Positions 36,605 through 45,118 of a stretch of DNA of 64,000 nucleotides are shown here, in pieces. The translations under genes were made by a program, and so were the position numbers. Location: contig JAGXHI010000061.1 of the NCBI GenBank assembly GCA_024636295.1, forward strand, positions 214,020-278,019. Direction: 5' to 3'. The DNA is from Desulfuromonadales bacterium. GTDB taxonomy: Bacteria; Desulfobacterota; Desulfuromonadia; Desulfuromonadales; JAGXHI01. Every line of letters starts with the position of its first letter. Within the stretch, counting starts at the first letter, position 1. The notes under the pieces were generated by a model. It made no database searches, had not been told where the DNA came from, and worked only from the letters and a program-made list of their open reading frames with translations.

Positions 36605-37911
36605 GCATCGAGCTTTTGACTTTTTTGTTTTTCGGAGCTCTGCTCCTTTTCCTGGTCATGGGCCTTCCGCTGGCTTTTGTCCTTGGCGGAGTGTCGCTGG
36701 TTTTCATCTACTTCACCTGGGGACCGGCGGCTTTCTATATGGTAGCGGCCCAGACCTGGGGGGCCATGGAAAAGTTCACACTGGTGGCTATTCCATTGTT
36801 TATTCTCATGGCCATGATTCTGGAACGATCGGGGGTCGCCAACGATCTTTACGAGATGATGTACGTCTGGTTCGGTGGTCTGCGCGGCGGGCTGGCCATC
36901 GGGACGGTTGTTCTCTGCGCCATCTTCGCCGCCATGTGCGGAATAAGCGGGGCTGCCGTGGTCAGCATGGGAACCATCGCCTTGCCCTCGATGCTGAAAC
37001 GCGGTTATTCCAAGGATATTGCGCTTGGATGCATCAACTCCGGGGGGGGCTGGGGAATTCTGATCCCACCCAGCATCATCATGATCCTCTACTCTCTCAT
37101 TTCAGGAGAATCGGTAGGACGGCTTTTTGCCGGCGGAGTCATTCCGGGCCTGATGCTCATGGTTCTTGTTTCGCTTTACATCGGCATCCGGTGTTACTTT
37201 CAACCCGAACAGGGTCCTGCGCTCCCCAAGGAGGAGCGGGGGGACTGGGGACGAAAACTCAGATCGCTCAAGGCGGTTTTCCTGCCTATGGTGATTGTTT
37301 TCATGGTCCTGGGCTCCATTATCGGAGGCGTTACCACACCCACGGAAGCGGCGGCTATGGGAGTCCTCGGCGCTATTATTTCCGGACTGGTCTATAGAAC
37401 CCTTACATGGGGCATCGTCAAGGAAGCCAGCGTTCGGACCCTGAAACTGACGGGCATGATCATGTGGATCCTGATCGGCGCCTACTCCTTCACCGCTGCG
37501 TACCATGGAATGGGGGCTCCGGAGCTGGTGACGGATTTGATGGCCTACATTCCAGGGGGGAAATGGGGTACGATCATCTTCATGCAGGTTCTGATTTTCC
37601 TGCTGGCCATGGTGCTCGATCCCCTGGGAATCATGATGCTGACCGTTCCGGTTTTCCTTCCGGTGGTCACCAGTCTCGGTTTTGATCCTTTGTGGTTTGG
37701 TATACTGTTTGTCATCAACATGGAGATCGGCTACATGACTCCGCCTTTTGGGTTCAATCTTTTCTACCTGAAAGGGATTGTACCCAAGGAAATCTCCATG
37801 GGGGATATCTACCATTCGGTTCTGCCCTTCGTGGTTGTTGAAACGACCGGGCTGGCTCTGATCATGATATTCCCTCAGATTGCTCTTTGGCTGCCTAATT
37901 TGTTCTTTTAG
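36601..37911 (+). CDS. TRAP transporter large permease, DctM type
   Basis: 436 aa, about 12 helices; the ion-coupled transport subunit. Conserved stretches: VAIPLFILMAMILERSGVANDLYEMMYVWFGGLRGGLAIGTVVLCAIFAAMCGISGAAVVSMG, INSGGGWGILIPPSIIMILYS, TTPTEAAAMGVLGA, and MEIGYMTPPFGFNLFYLKG. Starts within the dctQ stop (ATGA). With dctQ and dctP it makes a complete importer for a carboxylate or sugar acid, driven by a sodium gradient in characterised members. Confidence 0.95.
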   Translation: MSIELLTFLFFGALLLFLVMGLPLAFVLGGVSLVFIYFTWGPAAFYMVAAQTWGAMEKFTLVAIPLFILMAMILERSGVANDLYEMMYVWFGGLRGGLAIGTVVLCAIFAAMCGISGAAVVSMGTIALPSMLKRGYSKDIALGCINSGGGWGILIPPSIIMILYSLISGESVGRLFAGGVIPGLMLMVLVSLYIGIRCYFQPEQGPALPKEERGDWGRKLRSLKAVFLPMVIVFMVLGSIIGGVTTPTEAAAMGVLGAIISGLVYRTLTWGIVKEASVRTLKLTGMIMWILIGAYSFTAAYHGMGAPELVTDLMAYIPGGKWGTIIFMQVLIFLLAMVLDPLGIMMLTVPVFLPVVTSLGFDPLWFGILFVINMEIGYMTPPFGFNLFYLKGIVPKEISMGDIYHSVLPFVVVETTGLALIMIFPQIALWLPNLFF

Positions 37912-38078
37912 GTTCTCGGCGCTTGCAAGGGTTAGACGGTGCTTTGCCGATCTCGCGTATAGTGTTAAAGTAAAGGAAGTCTTTTTTAGTAAAACACTAA
38001 AACAAAGGAGGTCATTTGGAGTAAAACCTGCAGTTTTTTAAGGCATTCATTCTTTCCATCTCTTAGAAAGGTAGGATT

Positions 38079-39113
38079 ATGAGACAATTTTTAAGAAGTG
38101 CTCTGACGTTCTCGTTGTTCCTGGGTCTTCTTTTTTCGATGGCCGCATCACCGGCTCTTTCAGCCGAAAAAGTAACCAAGTGGAAGCTTCAGGCGCATTT
38201 CCCCGCCGCCAGCCCCTCCTGGACGGACAGCGTCCTTGTCGTGGTCGACACGATCAAGGAAAGGACCAACGGCCGCCTGGTTATCGAGCCTTTTACGGCC
38301 TCTGCCCTCATGCCTTCCAAGGAGATTTACAATGGCGTGCAAAGAGGCATGGTGCAGATGGGCATGACGGCGGCGCCCTACTTCCGCGCGCAGATCCCCA
38401 TGGTAGCTATCGCCGCGGGTCTCCCCTATACCTTCAAGAACGCTGCCCAGGCTTCCTATTTTTTCAAGCACCTCGGGTATGAAAAAATGGTGCAGGATGC
38501 CGCCGCAAAAGAAGGTCTGCTTTTCTTTATGGACCGTGCATACCCCACCGAACTGGTCACCAAGAATCCCATCAATTCCATCGAGGACTTCAAGGGCCTG
38601 AAGCTCCGCTCCTCCGGGGTTATTCAGAAATTCCTGACGGAACTCGGCGCAGCGGCCAGCTATATTTCCGGCGGCGAAGTGTACACCTCCCTGTCCACCG
38701 GAGTTATTGACGGCGCACACTGGGGAGCGGCCCAGGGCGCGGACAAGATGGGCTTCTACGACATGTGCAAGGCTCACCTGAAGCCGCCCCTTACAGTGGC
38801 AGGTACCGACGTATGGCTGATCAATAAGAAAGCCTTCGACGATCTGCCCGCGGACGTTCAGAAAATCGTCAAGGACACGATCGAAGAACATTACTGGAGA
38901 CGTACCAACCAGTACATTTATCAGGAGTCCGTGACTCTGGCGAAGGCTCAAAGGGAAAAAGGCGTAACGGTGACCAACCTCCCGCCGGAAGAACAGAAGA
39001 AAATGACCCAGGTGGCCCAGAAAATCTGGGACGAGGAAGCAAAGCTGGACGAGGATTACGCCAAGGCCATTCAGATGCTGAAAGATTATCTGAAGGACAT
39101 CGGCGAACTCTAA
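38079..39113 (+). CDS. TRAP transporter substrate-binding protein, DctP type
   Basis: 344 aa periplasmic protein. Signal peptide ending ASPALSAEK. DctP fold: KLQAHFPAASPSWTDSVLVVVDTIKERTNGRLVIEPF, GLKLRSSGVIQKFLTELGAAASYISGGEVYTSLSTGVIDGAHWG. The conserved Arg in LKLRSSG, which salt-bridges a substrate carboxylate, supports an organic acid as ligand. Placed after the permeases, 167 bases downstream of dctM, so it may also have its own promoter; that gap holds the 7-bp arms TAGTGTT and AACACTA. A strong terminator follows. Confidence 0.93.
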   Translation: MRQFLRSALTFSLFLGLLFSMAASPALSAEKVTKWKLQAHFPAASPSWTDSVLVVVDTIKERTNGRLVIEPFTASALMPSKEIYNGVQRGMVQMGMTAAPYFRAQIPMVAIAAGLPYTFKNAAQASYFFKHLGYEKMVQDAAAKEGLLFFMDRAYPTELVTKNPINSIEDFKGLKLRSSGVIQKFLTELGAAASYISGGEVYTSLSTGVIDGAHWGAAQGADKMGFYDMCKAHLKPPLTVAGTDVWLINKKAFDDLPADVQKIVKDTIEEHYWRRTNQYIYQESVTLAKAQREKGVTVTNLPPEEQKKMTQVAQKIWDEEAKLDEDYAKAIQMLKDYLKDIGEL

Positions 39114-39142
39114 AGCACTTCGGCTTGACGGATTGAAATGAT

Positions 39143-39172
39143 AAGGGCGGAGCTTTTGCTCCGCCCTTTTTT
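39143..39172 (+). terminator. Rho-independent terminator after dctP
   Basis: AAGGGCGGAGC-TTTT-GCTCCGCCCTT: perfect 11-bp stem followed by TTTTTTA. Ends the TRAP operon and separates it from the convergent gene cluster. Confidence 0.92.
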
Positions 39173-39194
39173 ATGTGAGGCCGCCAACTGGCTG

Positions 39195-40259
39195 CTAAAG
39201 AATGATTCGTCCCTTCCCGATCTCCGGGTTGATATTCACCTCGGTGAACAAACGGGCTGCCGGCGTATGTTCCGTAAGCGCATCCGCAGCCAGCAGGATG
39301 GCGGCCGCTGTCCAGGTCGTTCTTTCTTCAGGCCAGATGGCTCGATCCGGAAACATGTATCCCGTCCAGTAGGAGCCGTTATCGGAGCGGAACTGGTGAA
39401 GCCAGCTGAAGAGGGTCACAGCCCGTGCATGGTCCCCGGCGGCCAGCAGCGCCATGGCAAGTTCGCAGGATTCTGCGATCGTCACCCAGGGACGGTCCGA
39501 AACGCATCGGCACCCCAGACCGTCTTCCACAAAAATATCCCACCGGGCGCGAAGGCGCTGCCGGGCCGCGGATTTCATCAGAACGCCCGAAAGGACCGGA
39601 TAGAACCAGTCCATGGAAAAACGGGTTTTGCTCTCCCAGGTCCGGTCGAAAAATTCGGGATGATGCCGCAGCGCCCTCCCCAGTCGTTCCCGGGCCAGAT
39701 ACCAGCGGGGAATATCCTCCCCCAGTTCAGCAGCGATATTGAGAGCGCATTCCAGACTCTTGTAAATCGAACTGCACCCGGTGACCAGGGAATCTCGCCT
39801 GGGTGTGCCATTGGCATCCACGGCCCAGAAGATTTCCCCCGTGTCGTTCTGGAGCTGGAGAACGAATTCGACCGCTTTCTCCACAACAGGATAGAAACGT
39901 CTTAAAAAATCGGAATCACGGGTGATCAGGTAATGATGCCATATTCCTGTGGCGACATAGGCGACAAAATTGCTTTCCCGCCGATCCCCTTCCTCCACAG
40001 CGCCATTGCGGTAAGCCGCCCACCAGCTTCCGTCCTCGAGCTGGGTATCCTTCAGCCAGGCATAGGCATTTTCCGCCGCTTTGAATTCGCCTCCGATGCT
40101 TAGGCCCATGGCGGCCTCCACATGGTCCCAGGGATCGGTTTTTCCTCCCTCAAACCAGGGAATCGAGCCGTCCTGCTGTTGGATTTCGAGTATATAATCG
40201 ACGGTAGAGGCAAAATAGCGTTCGGGAAAAATTCCCTTGGAGAGAAAAAGTCCTTTCAA
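39195..40259 (-). CDS. Alpha/alpha-toroid protein (prenyltransferase / squalene-cyclase-like)
   Basis: 354 aa. Repeats of the type DGSIPWFEGG, EDGSWWAAY, DNGSYWTGY, with QQDGS/EDGS turns and helical pairs, mark the (alpha/alpha)6 toroid of prenyltransferases, terpene cyclases and some glycosidases. The catalytic DxDD or zinc ligands of those enzymes are not evident, so the reaction is open. Start: the track gives 40364, but a TTG at 40259 overlaps the upstream stop as TTGA, the same arrangement as cmk/ispH. It leaves the first toroid helix intact, so I use it. Last gene of a four-gene cluster with a glycosyltransferase and two methyltransferases. Confidence 0.72.
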   Translation of the reverse strand: MKGLFLSKGIFPERYFASTVDYILEIQQQDGSIPWFEGGKTDPWDHVEAAMGLSIGGEFKAAENAYAWLKDTQLEDGSWWAAYRNGAVEEGDRRESNFVAYVATGIWHHYLITRDSDFLRRFYPVVEKAVEFVLQLQNDTGEIFWAVDANGTPRRDSLVTGCSSIYKSLECALNIAAELGEDIPRWYLARERLGRALRHHPEFFDRTWESKTRFSMDWFYPVLSGVLMKSAARQRLRARWDIFVEDGLGCRCVSDRPWVTIAESCELAMALLAAGDHARAVTLFSWLHQFRSDNGSYWTGYMFPDRAIWPEERTTWTAAAILLAADALTEHTPAARLFTEVNINPEIGKGRIIL

Positions 40260-40972
40260 TATTCTGATCCCTTCCGAAAATAGATAACAACACTCTTGCC
40301 CATCAGTGGGTTCAGCATTTTTTCCAGAAAGCGTGTTACCCTTGGTTTTTTCATCAGGTCCCATACCAGAAATTCATGATAAAGCCTGATCAGCCTCGAT
40401 TCCTCCCTTTTCTTCCAGAACAGACATTTCATCCACCAGAAAGGAACGTGCAGCGCATGGGCAAAGTGGGTGGCGTATCGGGACATTCCCAGTTTTTCGA
40501 TATTTCGGCGCAGTGTGCCTGCCCTGAATATGTGCACGTGCCCCCCTTCCGCGGAGTGATATTCATCACTCAATTTCCAGCACACCCATTCGGGAACGAA
40601 GCGAGGCACGCTGACGGACAGAACGCCGCCGGGTTTCAAAACGCGGTGAATTTCGCGCAAAGCGCTTTCGTAATCGGGGATATGCTCCAGGACTTCGGAG
40701 CAGATGATTGTGTCGAAAGTGTGGTCGGCAAAAGGAAGATGCAGGGCATCCGCCGCAGCGAGACCAAAGTGCCCGGCTATTTTCTGTGAAAAGTGATGCT
40801 GGTGGAATTTTTCCCTGGCGGCGAGCAGGTCCCGTAGTTGAAGATCGACACCTACGGAAATCACCTTTTCGGACGTGCAAAGGCTCAGGACATGACGGCC
40901 TTCGCCGCAGCCCAGGTCCAGGACGCGATTGCCCTCGATCAGCCCCAGGCGTCCAAATTCAATGGTCCGCAT
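40256..40972 (-). CDS. Class I SAM-dependent methyltransferase (Methyltransf_11 type)
   Basis: 238 aa. Motif I VLDLGCGEGRHVLSL, motif II acidic VGVDLQLRDLL, motif IV CSEVLEHIPDYESALREIHRVLKPGG, then VSVPRFVPEWVCWKLS. The C-terminal half is aromatic and basic and may touch the membrane. ATG 40972 (MRTIEFGRLGL) overlaps the glycosyltransferase end by 14 bases; the track start at 41065 would overlap by 107. The stop overlaps the toroid gene. The methyl acceptor is unknown; context suggests a glycolipid, glycan or glycosylated metabolite. Confidence 0.85.
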   Translation of the reverse strand: MRTIEFGRLGLIEGNRVLDLGCGEGRHVLSLCTSEKVISVGVDLQLRDLLAAREKFHQHHFSQKIAGHFGLAAADALHLPFADHTFDTIICSEVLEHIPDYESALREIHRVLKPGGVLSVSVPRFVPEWVCWKLSDEYHSAEGGHVHIFRAGTLRRNIEKLGMSRYATHFAHALHVPFWWMKCLFWKKREESRLIRLYHEFLVWDLMKKPRVTRFLEKMLNPLMGKSVVIYFRKGSEY

Positions 40973-42272
40973 GGCCGAGAATCCGCAGGTAAAATTCGGA
41001 CATCTGTCGCGCGGCCGCCTCCCAGCTGAACTTCTCCAGAATGCGTTTCCGGCCGGCAACGCCAAGCCGAAGACGTTTTTCCGGATCCTCCAGGAGATCG
41101 GCGATAGCGCATGAAAGTGCCTTGGAATCGCCTGCGGGAACCACGATTCCTGCGTTTCCCACGACTTCCGGAAGAGCGCCTCCGTCGGTGGAAATGACCG
41201 GAACTCCGCAGGCCATTGCTTCTCCGGCCGGCAGACCGAAACCTTCGTACAGTGATGGGACCACAGCCAAAGCCGCTTCGGCGTAATATTCGACGATCTT
41301 GCGAGTTTCGACGCCGGAAACGAACCTCACCGAGTTAGTGAGCTGCAGCTGTTCGATCATCCGTTCCGTAGAGCCGCCCGCCTTTATCTGGCCGATGACC
41401 AGCAGATCCAGATCAGGATAGCAGGGTTTCAGGGCGGCAAGGGACTCCAGCAGGTATTTAAGACCCTTCAGCGGCTGGTCCGCCGAAGCCGTAGTCATAA
41501 GGCGAAAAGGTCTGCGCCGGCCCCCCGGGAGTGGGGAAAATTCGTTGGTGTCGATGCCGTTATATACGAGGCTGATTTTCTTTTCGGGTATGGCAAAGGC
41601 ATCGGAGATATCACGACGGGAGAATTCGGATACCGTCACCAGGTGGCGGAGATTCCGGGCGACCTTTTTCTGCATCCATAAAAAACAATGCCAGCGCCGG
41701 ATCAGAAGCCGGTGTCCCCAATTCGAAGCCGCCGCGAGGGCAATCTGAAGATCGCGGGTTATAGGATGATGAATGGTGGCCACTACCGGAAATCCTTGGG
41801 ACTGCAGATCCAGAAGGCCGAAGCAGAGACTCTGGTTGTCGTGAATCAAATCGTAGCCGCGTCCGTTCTGGAGCAGATACCGAAAGGCACGACGACCGAA
41901 TGTGTAGGGTTCCGGAAATCCCCCGGTGATCATGCTGAACCACTCGAAGAGATTTGTGACGGATTTGATATCCGATGCGCGCAGGGCCGTAAAGCGGTTG
42001 GGGACTTCGAAGAGGTTGAGTCCGGGTAGTTTGATGAGACGCACTCTCGGATCGAGTTGGGGGTAAGGCTGGCCGGAGATGACGTCTACCGCATGACCGG
42101 CCTCGACCAGCGCCTTGCTCAAATATTTGATATAGATTCCCTGGCCTCCACAGAAAGGATGACTGCGGTACCCAAGGAGGCACACCCGGAGAGGTTTTCT
42201 GGTAGCTTTCCCCGCCAGGGGCAGCTTTTCTTCCCTGTCGTCGGATCTCAAGAGTGCTTCAGCGGTTTGCAC
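40959..42272 (-). CDS. Glycosyltransferase family 4 (GT-B)
   Basis: 437 aa. N-terminal GT-B lobe begins RVCLLGYRSHPFCGGQGIYIKYLSKALVEAGHAVDVISG. The C-terminal lobe has the donor-binding PSLYEGFGLPAGEAMACGVPVISTDGGALPEVVG, with the E-x7-E motif typical of retaining GT4 enzymes. No membrane segment. GTG start preceded by GAGGAGAGAAC. Gene order Methyltransf_24, GT4, Methyltransf_11, toroid protein, all within a few bases or overlapping, argues for one pathway. Donor and acceptor unknown. Confidence 0.9.
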   Translation of the reverse strand: MQTAEALLRSDDREEKLPLAGKATRKPLRVCLLGYRSHPFCGGQGIYIKYLSKALVEAGHAVDVISGQPYPQLDPRVRLIKLPGLNLFEVPNRFTALRASDIKSVTNLFEWFSMITGGFPEPYTFGRRAFRYLLQNGRGYDLIHDNQSLCFGLLDLQSQGFPVVATIHHPITRDLQIALAAASNWGHRLLIRRWHCFLWMQKKVARNLRHLVTVSEFSRRDISDAFAIPEKKISLVYNGIDTNEFSPLPGGRRRPFRLMTTASADQPLKGLKYLLESLAALKPCYPDLDLLVIGQIKAGGSTERMIEQLQLTNSVRFVSGVETRKIVEYYAEAALAVVPSLYEGFGLPAGEAMACGVPVISTDGGALPEVVGNAGIVVPAGDSKALSCAIADLLEDPEKRLRLGVAGRKRILEKFSWEAAARQMSEFYLRILGHADH

Positions 42273-42284
42273 GATGTTCTCTCC

Positions 42285-42899
42285 TCAGAGGCGACGCAGT
42301 ATCCCCAGGGCGCCTACCATGGGCCTTTTTTCGAACAAGCCTGAAGCCATTGCCATTTTGTAAATTTCAAAGGGAGCCTGCCCGCCATCGGCAGGGTCGG
42401 GGAAAATATCGTGGATCGCCAGAATCCCGCCCGGGACAAGATGTCCTGTCCAACTCAGGTAATCGGCGAGGGCGGCCTCCGAGCTGTGGCCGCCGTCGAT
42501 GAATAACATGCCAAGGGGAGTGGCCCATCTTTTTGCGGCCACGATGGAAGACGAGACGATGGGCACCACGTGTTCTTCAAGTCCAGATTTTCGTAAGTTT
42601 TTGCGAAAGGTTTTGAAGCTGTCCATCTGCTCGGCTTCGGAATCATACAGGTCGGGATCGTGGTATTCCTCGCCAGGCTGATGTTCTTCGGAGCCACGAT
42701 GATGATCGAGAGCGAAAAGGATGTTGCCGGATCTGCGGCATGCCGTACCGATGTAGATAGTTGATTTTCCGCAGTAGCTGCCAATTTCAAGGCATGGGCC
42801 AAGCATTGCGGTATCCAGTGCCAGCCGAAATAATGCCTCCCCTTCTTGGGGAGGCAGGAAACCCTTTATTTCTGCGACATCGATGGGAAGTGAAATCAT
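42285..42899 (-). CDS. Class I SAM-dependent methyltransferase (Methyltransf_24 type)
   Basis: 204 aa. LEIGSYCGKSTIYIGTACR is motif I, ALDHHRGSEEHQ the acidic loop region, and LFIDGGHSSEAALADYLSW the post-motif typical of Methyltransf_24 and cephalosporin-hydroxylase-like proteins. ATG 42899 (MISLPIDVAEIKGFLPP) has GGAAAAG upstream; the track's ATG 42920 has no SD. First gene of the glycosyl/methyl-transfer cluster; the upstream 407-base gap should hold its promoter. Confidence 0.82.
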   Translation of the reverse strand: MISLPIDVAEIKGFLPPQEGEALFRLALDTAMLGPCLEIGSYCGKSTIYIGTACRRSGNILFALDHHRGSEEHQPGEEYHDPDLYDSEAEQMDSFKTFRKNLRKSGLEEHVVPIVSSSIVAAKRWATPLGMLFIDGGHSSEAALADYLSWTGHLVPGGILAIHDIFPDPADGGQAPFEIYKMAMASGLFEKRPMVGALGILRRL

Positions 42900-43306
42900 A
42901 AACTTTTCCGAAATTATCATGCTTGGAGGAAATCACGTTTTCTTCAAAAGATATTAATTCTTTACGACATTTTCAGGTCGCGATCAAGTCTTTTTTAAGT
43001 ATTGTAAAATGGGAAAACTCTGAATCCGGTTTCAGGTATAAGTAAATCCAGGATGAAAATCATTGTTTTTAAGCTGGCCCCATCATTGAGCATAGATCAC
43101 TGGAGCTTATGGGAAAAATCGAATAACCCGGAGGTTGGGTGGAGTCCCGCTTGAGAATACCTCCATACATAAAAGATCCTTCATTTATAGGAAAAAAAGT
43201 TTTTTCGTTATAAAAGACCAATTGACAACCCGTGTTCAATTGTTGTACTCCATTTTTAGAAGCCTTTAGTTGCCAATATTTCATTTTTTACCGGGAGGAG
43301 AATCCG
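42900..43306. other. Divergent control region
   Basis: 407 AT-rich bases between the methyltransferase cluster (minus) and the exported-protein gene (plus). A TTGACA (43223-43228) sits inside an imperfect palindrome, CAATTGACAA-CCCG-TGTTCAATTG (43219-43242), which could be an operator over a promoter; the -10 at 17-base spacing (TACTCC) is weak. The track ORF 43069-43284 is not supported. Confidence 0.35.
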
Positions 43307-44662
43307 ATGATCAGAAAAGGAGTTCTGCTTTTGCTTTTTCTGGGAGTATCCGGTCCCTCGTTCGGAGGATGGCTCAGTGATGCGGTATCAGGCGCCGTCA
43401 AGAAGGTGGGAGAGAAGGCCATAGAGGAAACCACTGGAGGCGCCTATGAGGGACTGAAGCGAAAGGCCGGAGAGACAATTGAATCATCTCCCGACACATC
43501 CTCGAAAATGAAGAATCAAGTTGCGCCGGCGCCCGATACATCTGCCAAAAATGAGGCCAGCATACCTCCTTCTCCCCGATTCACCTCCGAAATAGCGAGC
43601 ATTCCGAAGAAGAAAAAAGTATCCGCTTCCACGGTAAATTTCCCTCATTTCTCAGCCCGACTTCTGTCTTATGATCCCGAGGAAGAGGAGGAAACAGTAA
43701 CCAGGATGTACGCGGGAGGGTCCAGGATGCGCATGGAACCGGTTTCTGGAGGGGAGGACCAGGGAATCAGCATCATCGATTTTGCCGGGGAAATGTTGTA
43801 CATGCTTTCGACCGAGGAAAAGACATATCTTGAATTTCCCTATGGTGATGAGGACGAAAATCAAATGGATTACGGATTTCTTGTTGGGAAAAATCCCTGC
43901 ACCGAATACCGGGTATCCAAAAAGGAGGGGAGCGAAACTCTCCATGGCCGCAGGACAGTCAAATGGGTCTGCTCGGAGCCTGAGGATGAATTTGAAGCGG
44001 AAACGACGACCATCTGGATGGATCAGGAATTGAACCTGCCACTGCGTACAGAGGACAGCGACGGGTTTATCTCTGAAATCTCAGAAATCAAAACAGAATC
44101 GCAACCGGCGCACCTGTTCGAGATTCCAGCAGGTTATGAAAAGGTCTCCATGCCTTTTCCTCTCTTCGGCGCCGCACCCCGAGCCCAAACCGGAGAGCCT
44201 TATGCTCCTAAACCTGAAATTCCCGGCAACCCGCCCGAAGATGCAACTAAAAAAGCGGAATATGATCTTGAAATCCTGATGCTGCGCTCTCTCCAGGTGC
44301 CTCCGAAGAATGAAGTGGGGATCCCTGCCTATCCTGGCGCCAAAGCACTCAAATACATGCCCGCAAGCAAGGGTAGCATCAACGACGAACCTTTCGTAAG
44401 TCTGCCGGTTATTGAGATTATTACCGTCGATGATCCGGAAACCGTTGCCGCCTGGTATCGAAATAACCTTCCCGGATGGTCGGAAAAGGAATTTCTCCAG
44501 AATACCTATTTCTGGGGAGGGGGGAACTTTCATCCCCTCAAGGTTTCAGGTATGGAGACGCCCCATGTTGGGGTATTGGAGATCCCGAGAAGGGTGCTGA
44601 CCTACTTCAGCATGCCTGAAGCGAAAACCACAATACAGATACGGTACCGGCCCCGGAACTGA
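43307..44662 (+). CDS. Exported protein of unknown function, DUF4412-like
   Basis: 451 aa from ATG 43307, with GGGAGGAG upstream; the track start (43232) adds 25 residues ahead of the signal peptide. Signal peptide MIRKGVLLLLFLGVSGPSFGG. Residues about 30-110 are low-complexity and rich in Ser, Pro and Lys. Residues about 115-300 (FSARLLSYDPEEEEETVTRMYAGGSRMRMEP ... CTEYRVSKKEGSETLHGRRTVKWV) resemble periplasmic DUF4412/LolA-like beta-sheet domains that carry the phrase 'metal/lipid-binding' only by analogy. About 370-450 is a second domain (YPGAKALKYM, VAAWYRNNLPGW). Function unknown. A strong terminator follows, so it is a single-gene unit. Confidence 0.72.
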   Translation: MIRKGVLLLLFLGVSGPSFGGWLSDAVSGAVKKVGEKAIEETTGGAYEGLKRKAGETIESSPDTSSKMKNQVAPAPDTSAKNEASIPPSPRFTSEIASIPKKKKVSASTVNFPHFSARLLSYDPEEEEETVTRMYAGGSRMRMEPVSGGEDQGISIIDFAGEMLYMLSTEEKTYLEFPYGDEDENQMDYGFLVGKNPCTEYRVSKKEGSETLHGRRTVKWVCSEPEDEFEAETTTIWMDQELNLPLRTEDSDGFISEISEIKTESQPAHLFEIPAGYEKVSMPFPLFGAAPRAQTGEPYAPKPEIPGNPPEDATKKAEYDLEILMLRSLQVPPKNEVGIPAYPGAKALKYMPASKGSINDEPFVSLPVIEIITVDDPETVAAWYRNNLPGWSEKEFLQNTYFWGGGNFHPLKVSGMETPHVGVLEIPRRVLTYFSMPEAKTTIQIRYRPRN

Positions 44663-44680
44663 AATCGGGTATTCAGCCAG

Positions 44681-44721
44681 GAAACCCCCGGTTCGCGCAA
44701 AACCGGGGGTTTCTCGCTTTT
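44681..44721 (+). terminator. Rho-independent terminator
   Basis: GAAACCCCCGGTT pairs with AACCGGGGGTTTC across a seven-base loop (13-bp perfect stem), followed by TCGCTTTT. Ends the exported-protein gene. Confidence 0.88.
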
Positions 44722-45118
44722 GTGGAGAGAGCATTGTCCCTCTGAACCGTACCAAAATCATCATTTCGTCCCCCTCGCGAGAAATTCTTCCGCTTCATTC
44801 TCGGAAACAGAACATCTTACTGAAAACATGGTTTTAAAAATTTGACAGGTCTGGAATAATCATGTAGACAGAAAGGCAGGAACGATCCATTCCCATTTAT
44901 TCAATCGCCATTCACGACCGCTTCCCAGCGTCATAGAAGAGGCAAATGCGAAGTAGCCGGACCGTAGCGGATTCGCGGATCTCGGACCCGGATTCAAATC
45001 ACCCGCGCTCCCCTTGTGGACGTGCCTTGAGCAGGAGGAGAATCGATGAAAAAGCATAAAAGCGCCCCGATCGTTGATGATCGGGATTCGTTATGAAGAG
45101 CCGATGGGAGGCCTGGGA
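44722..45118. other. Gap with a leader ORF before the MBL hydrolase
   Basis: Nearly 400 bases. The track ORF 44860-45057 (minus) is unsupported. The right end holds a 16-codon ORF with a strong SD (next entry) and a CCCGATC/GATCGGG stem at about 45067-45084. Nothing else recognised. Confidence 0.4.
45046..45096 (+). CDS. Putative 16-aa leader peptide upstream of the MBL gene
   Basis: MKKHKSAPIVDDRDSL, then TGA. GGAGGAG lies six bases before the ATG, a better SD than most genes here. The stop is 22 bases before the MBL start at 45119, and the coding sequence contains a small stem (CCCGATC-GTTGAT-GATCGGG). May be a leader peptide or coupling cistron. Alternatively it is the true start of an MBL gene whose reading frame was shifted. 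Confidence 0.4.
   Translation: MKKHKSAPIVDDRDSL

Noticed and set aside
44930-45010. tRNA-like stretch (GGATTCAAAT flanked by GC-rich arms)
   Set aside because: T-arm stem does not pair and no acceptor or anticodon arms could be drawn on either strand.
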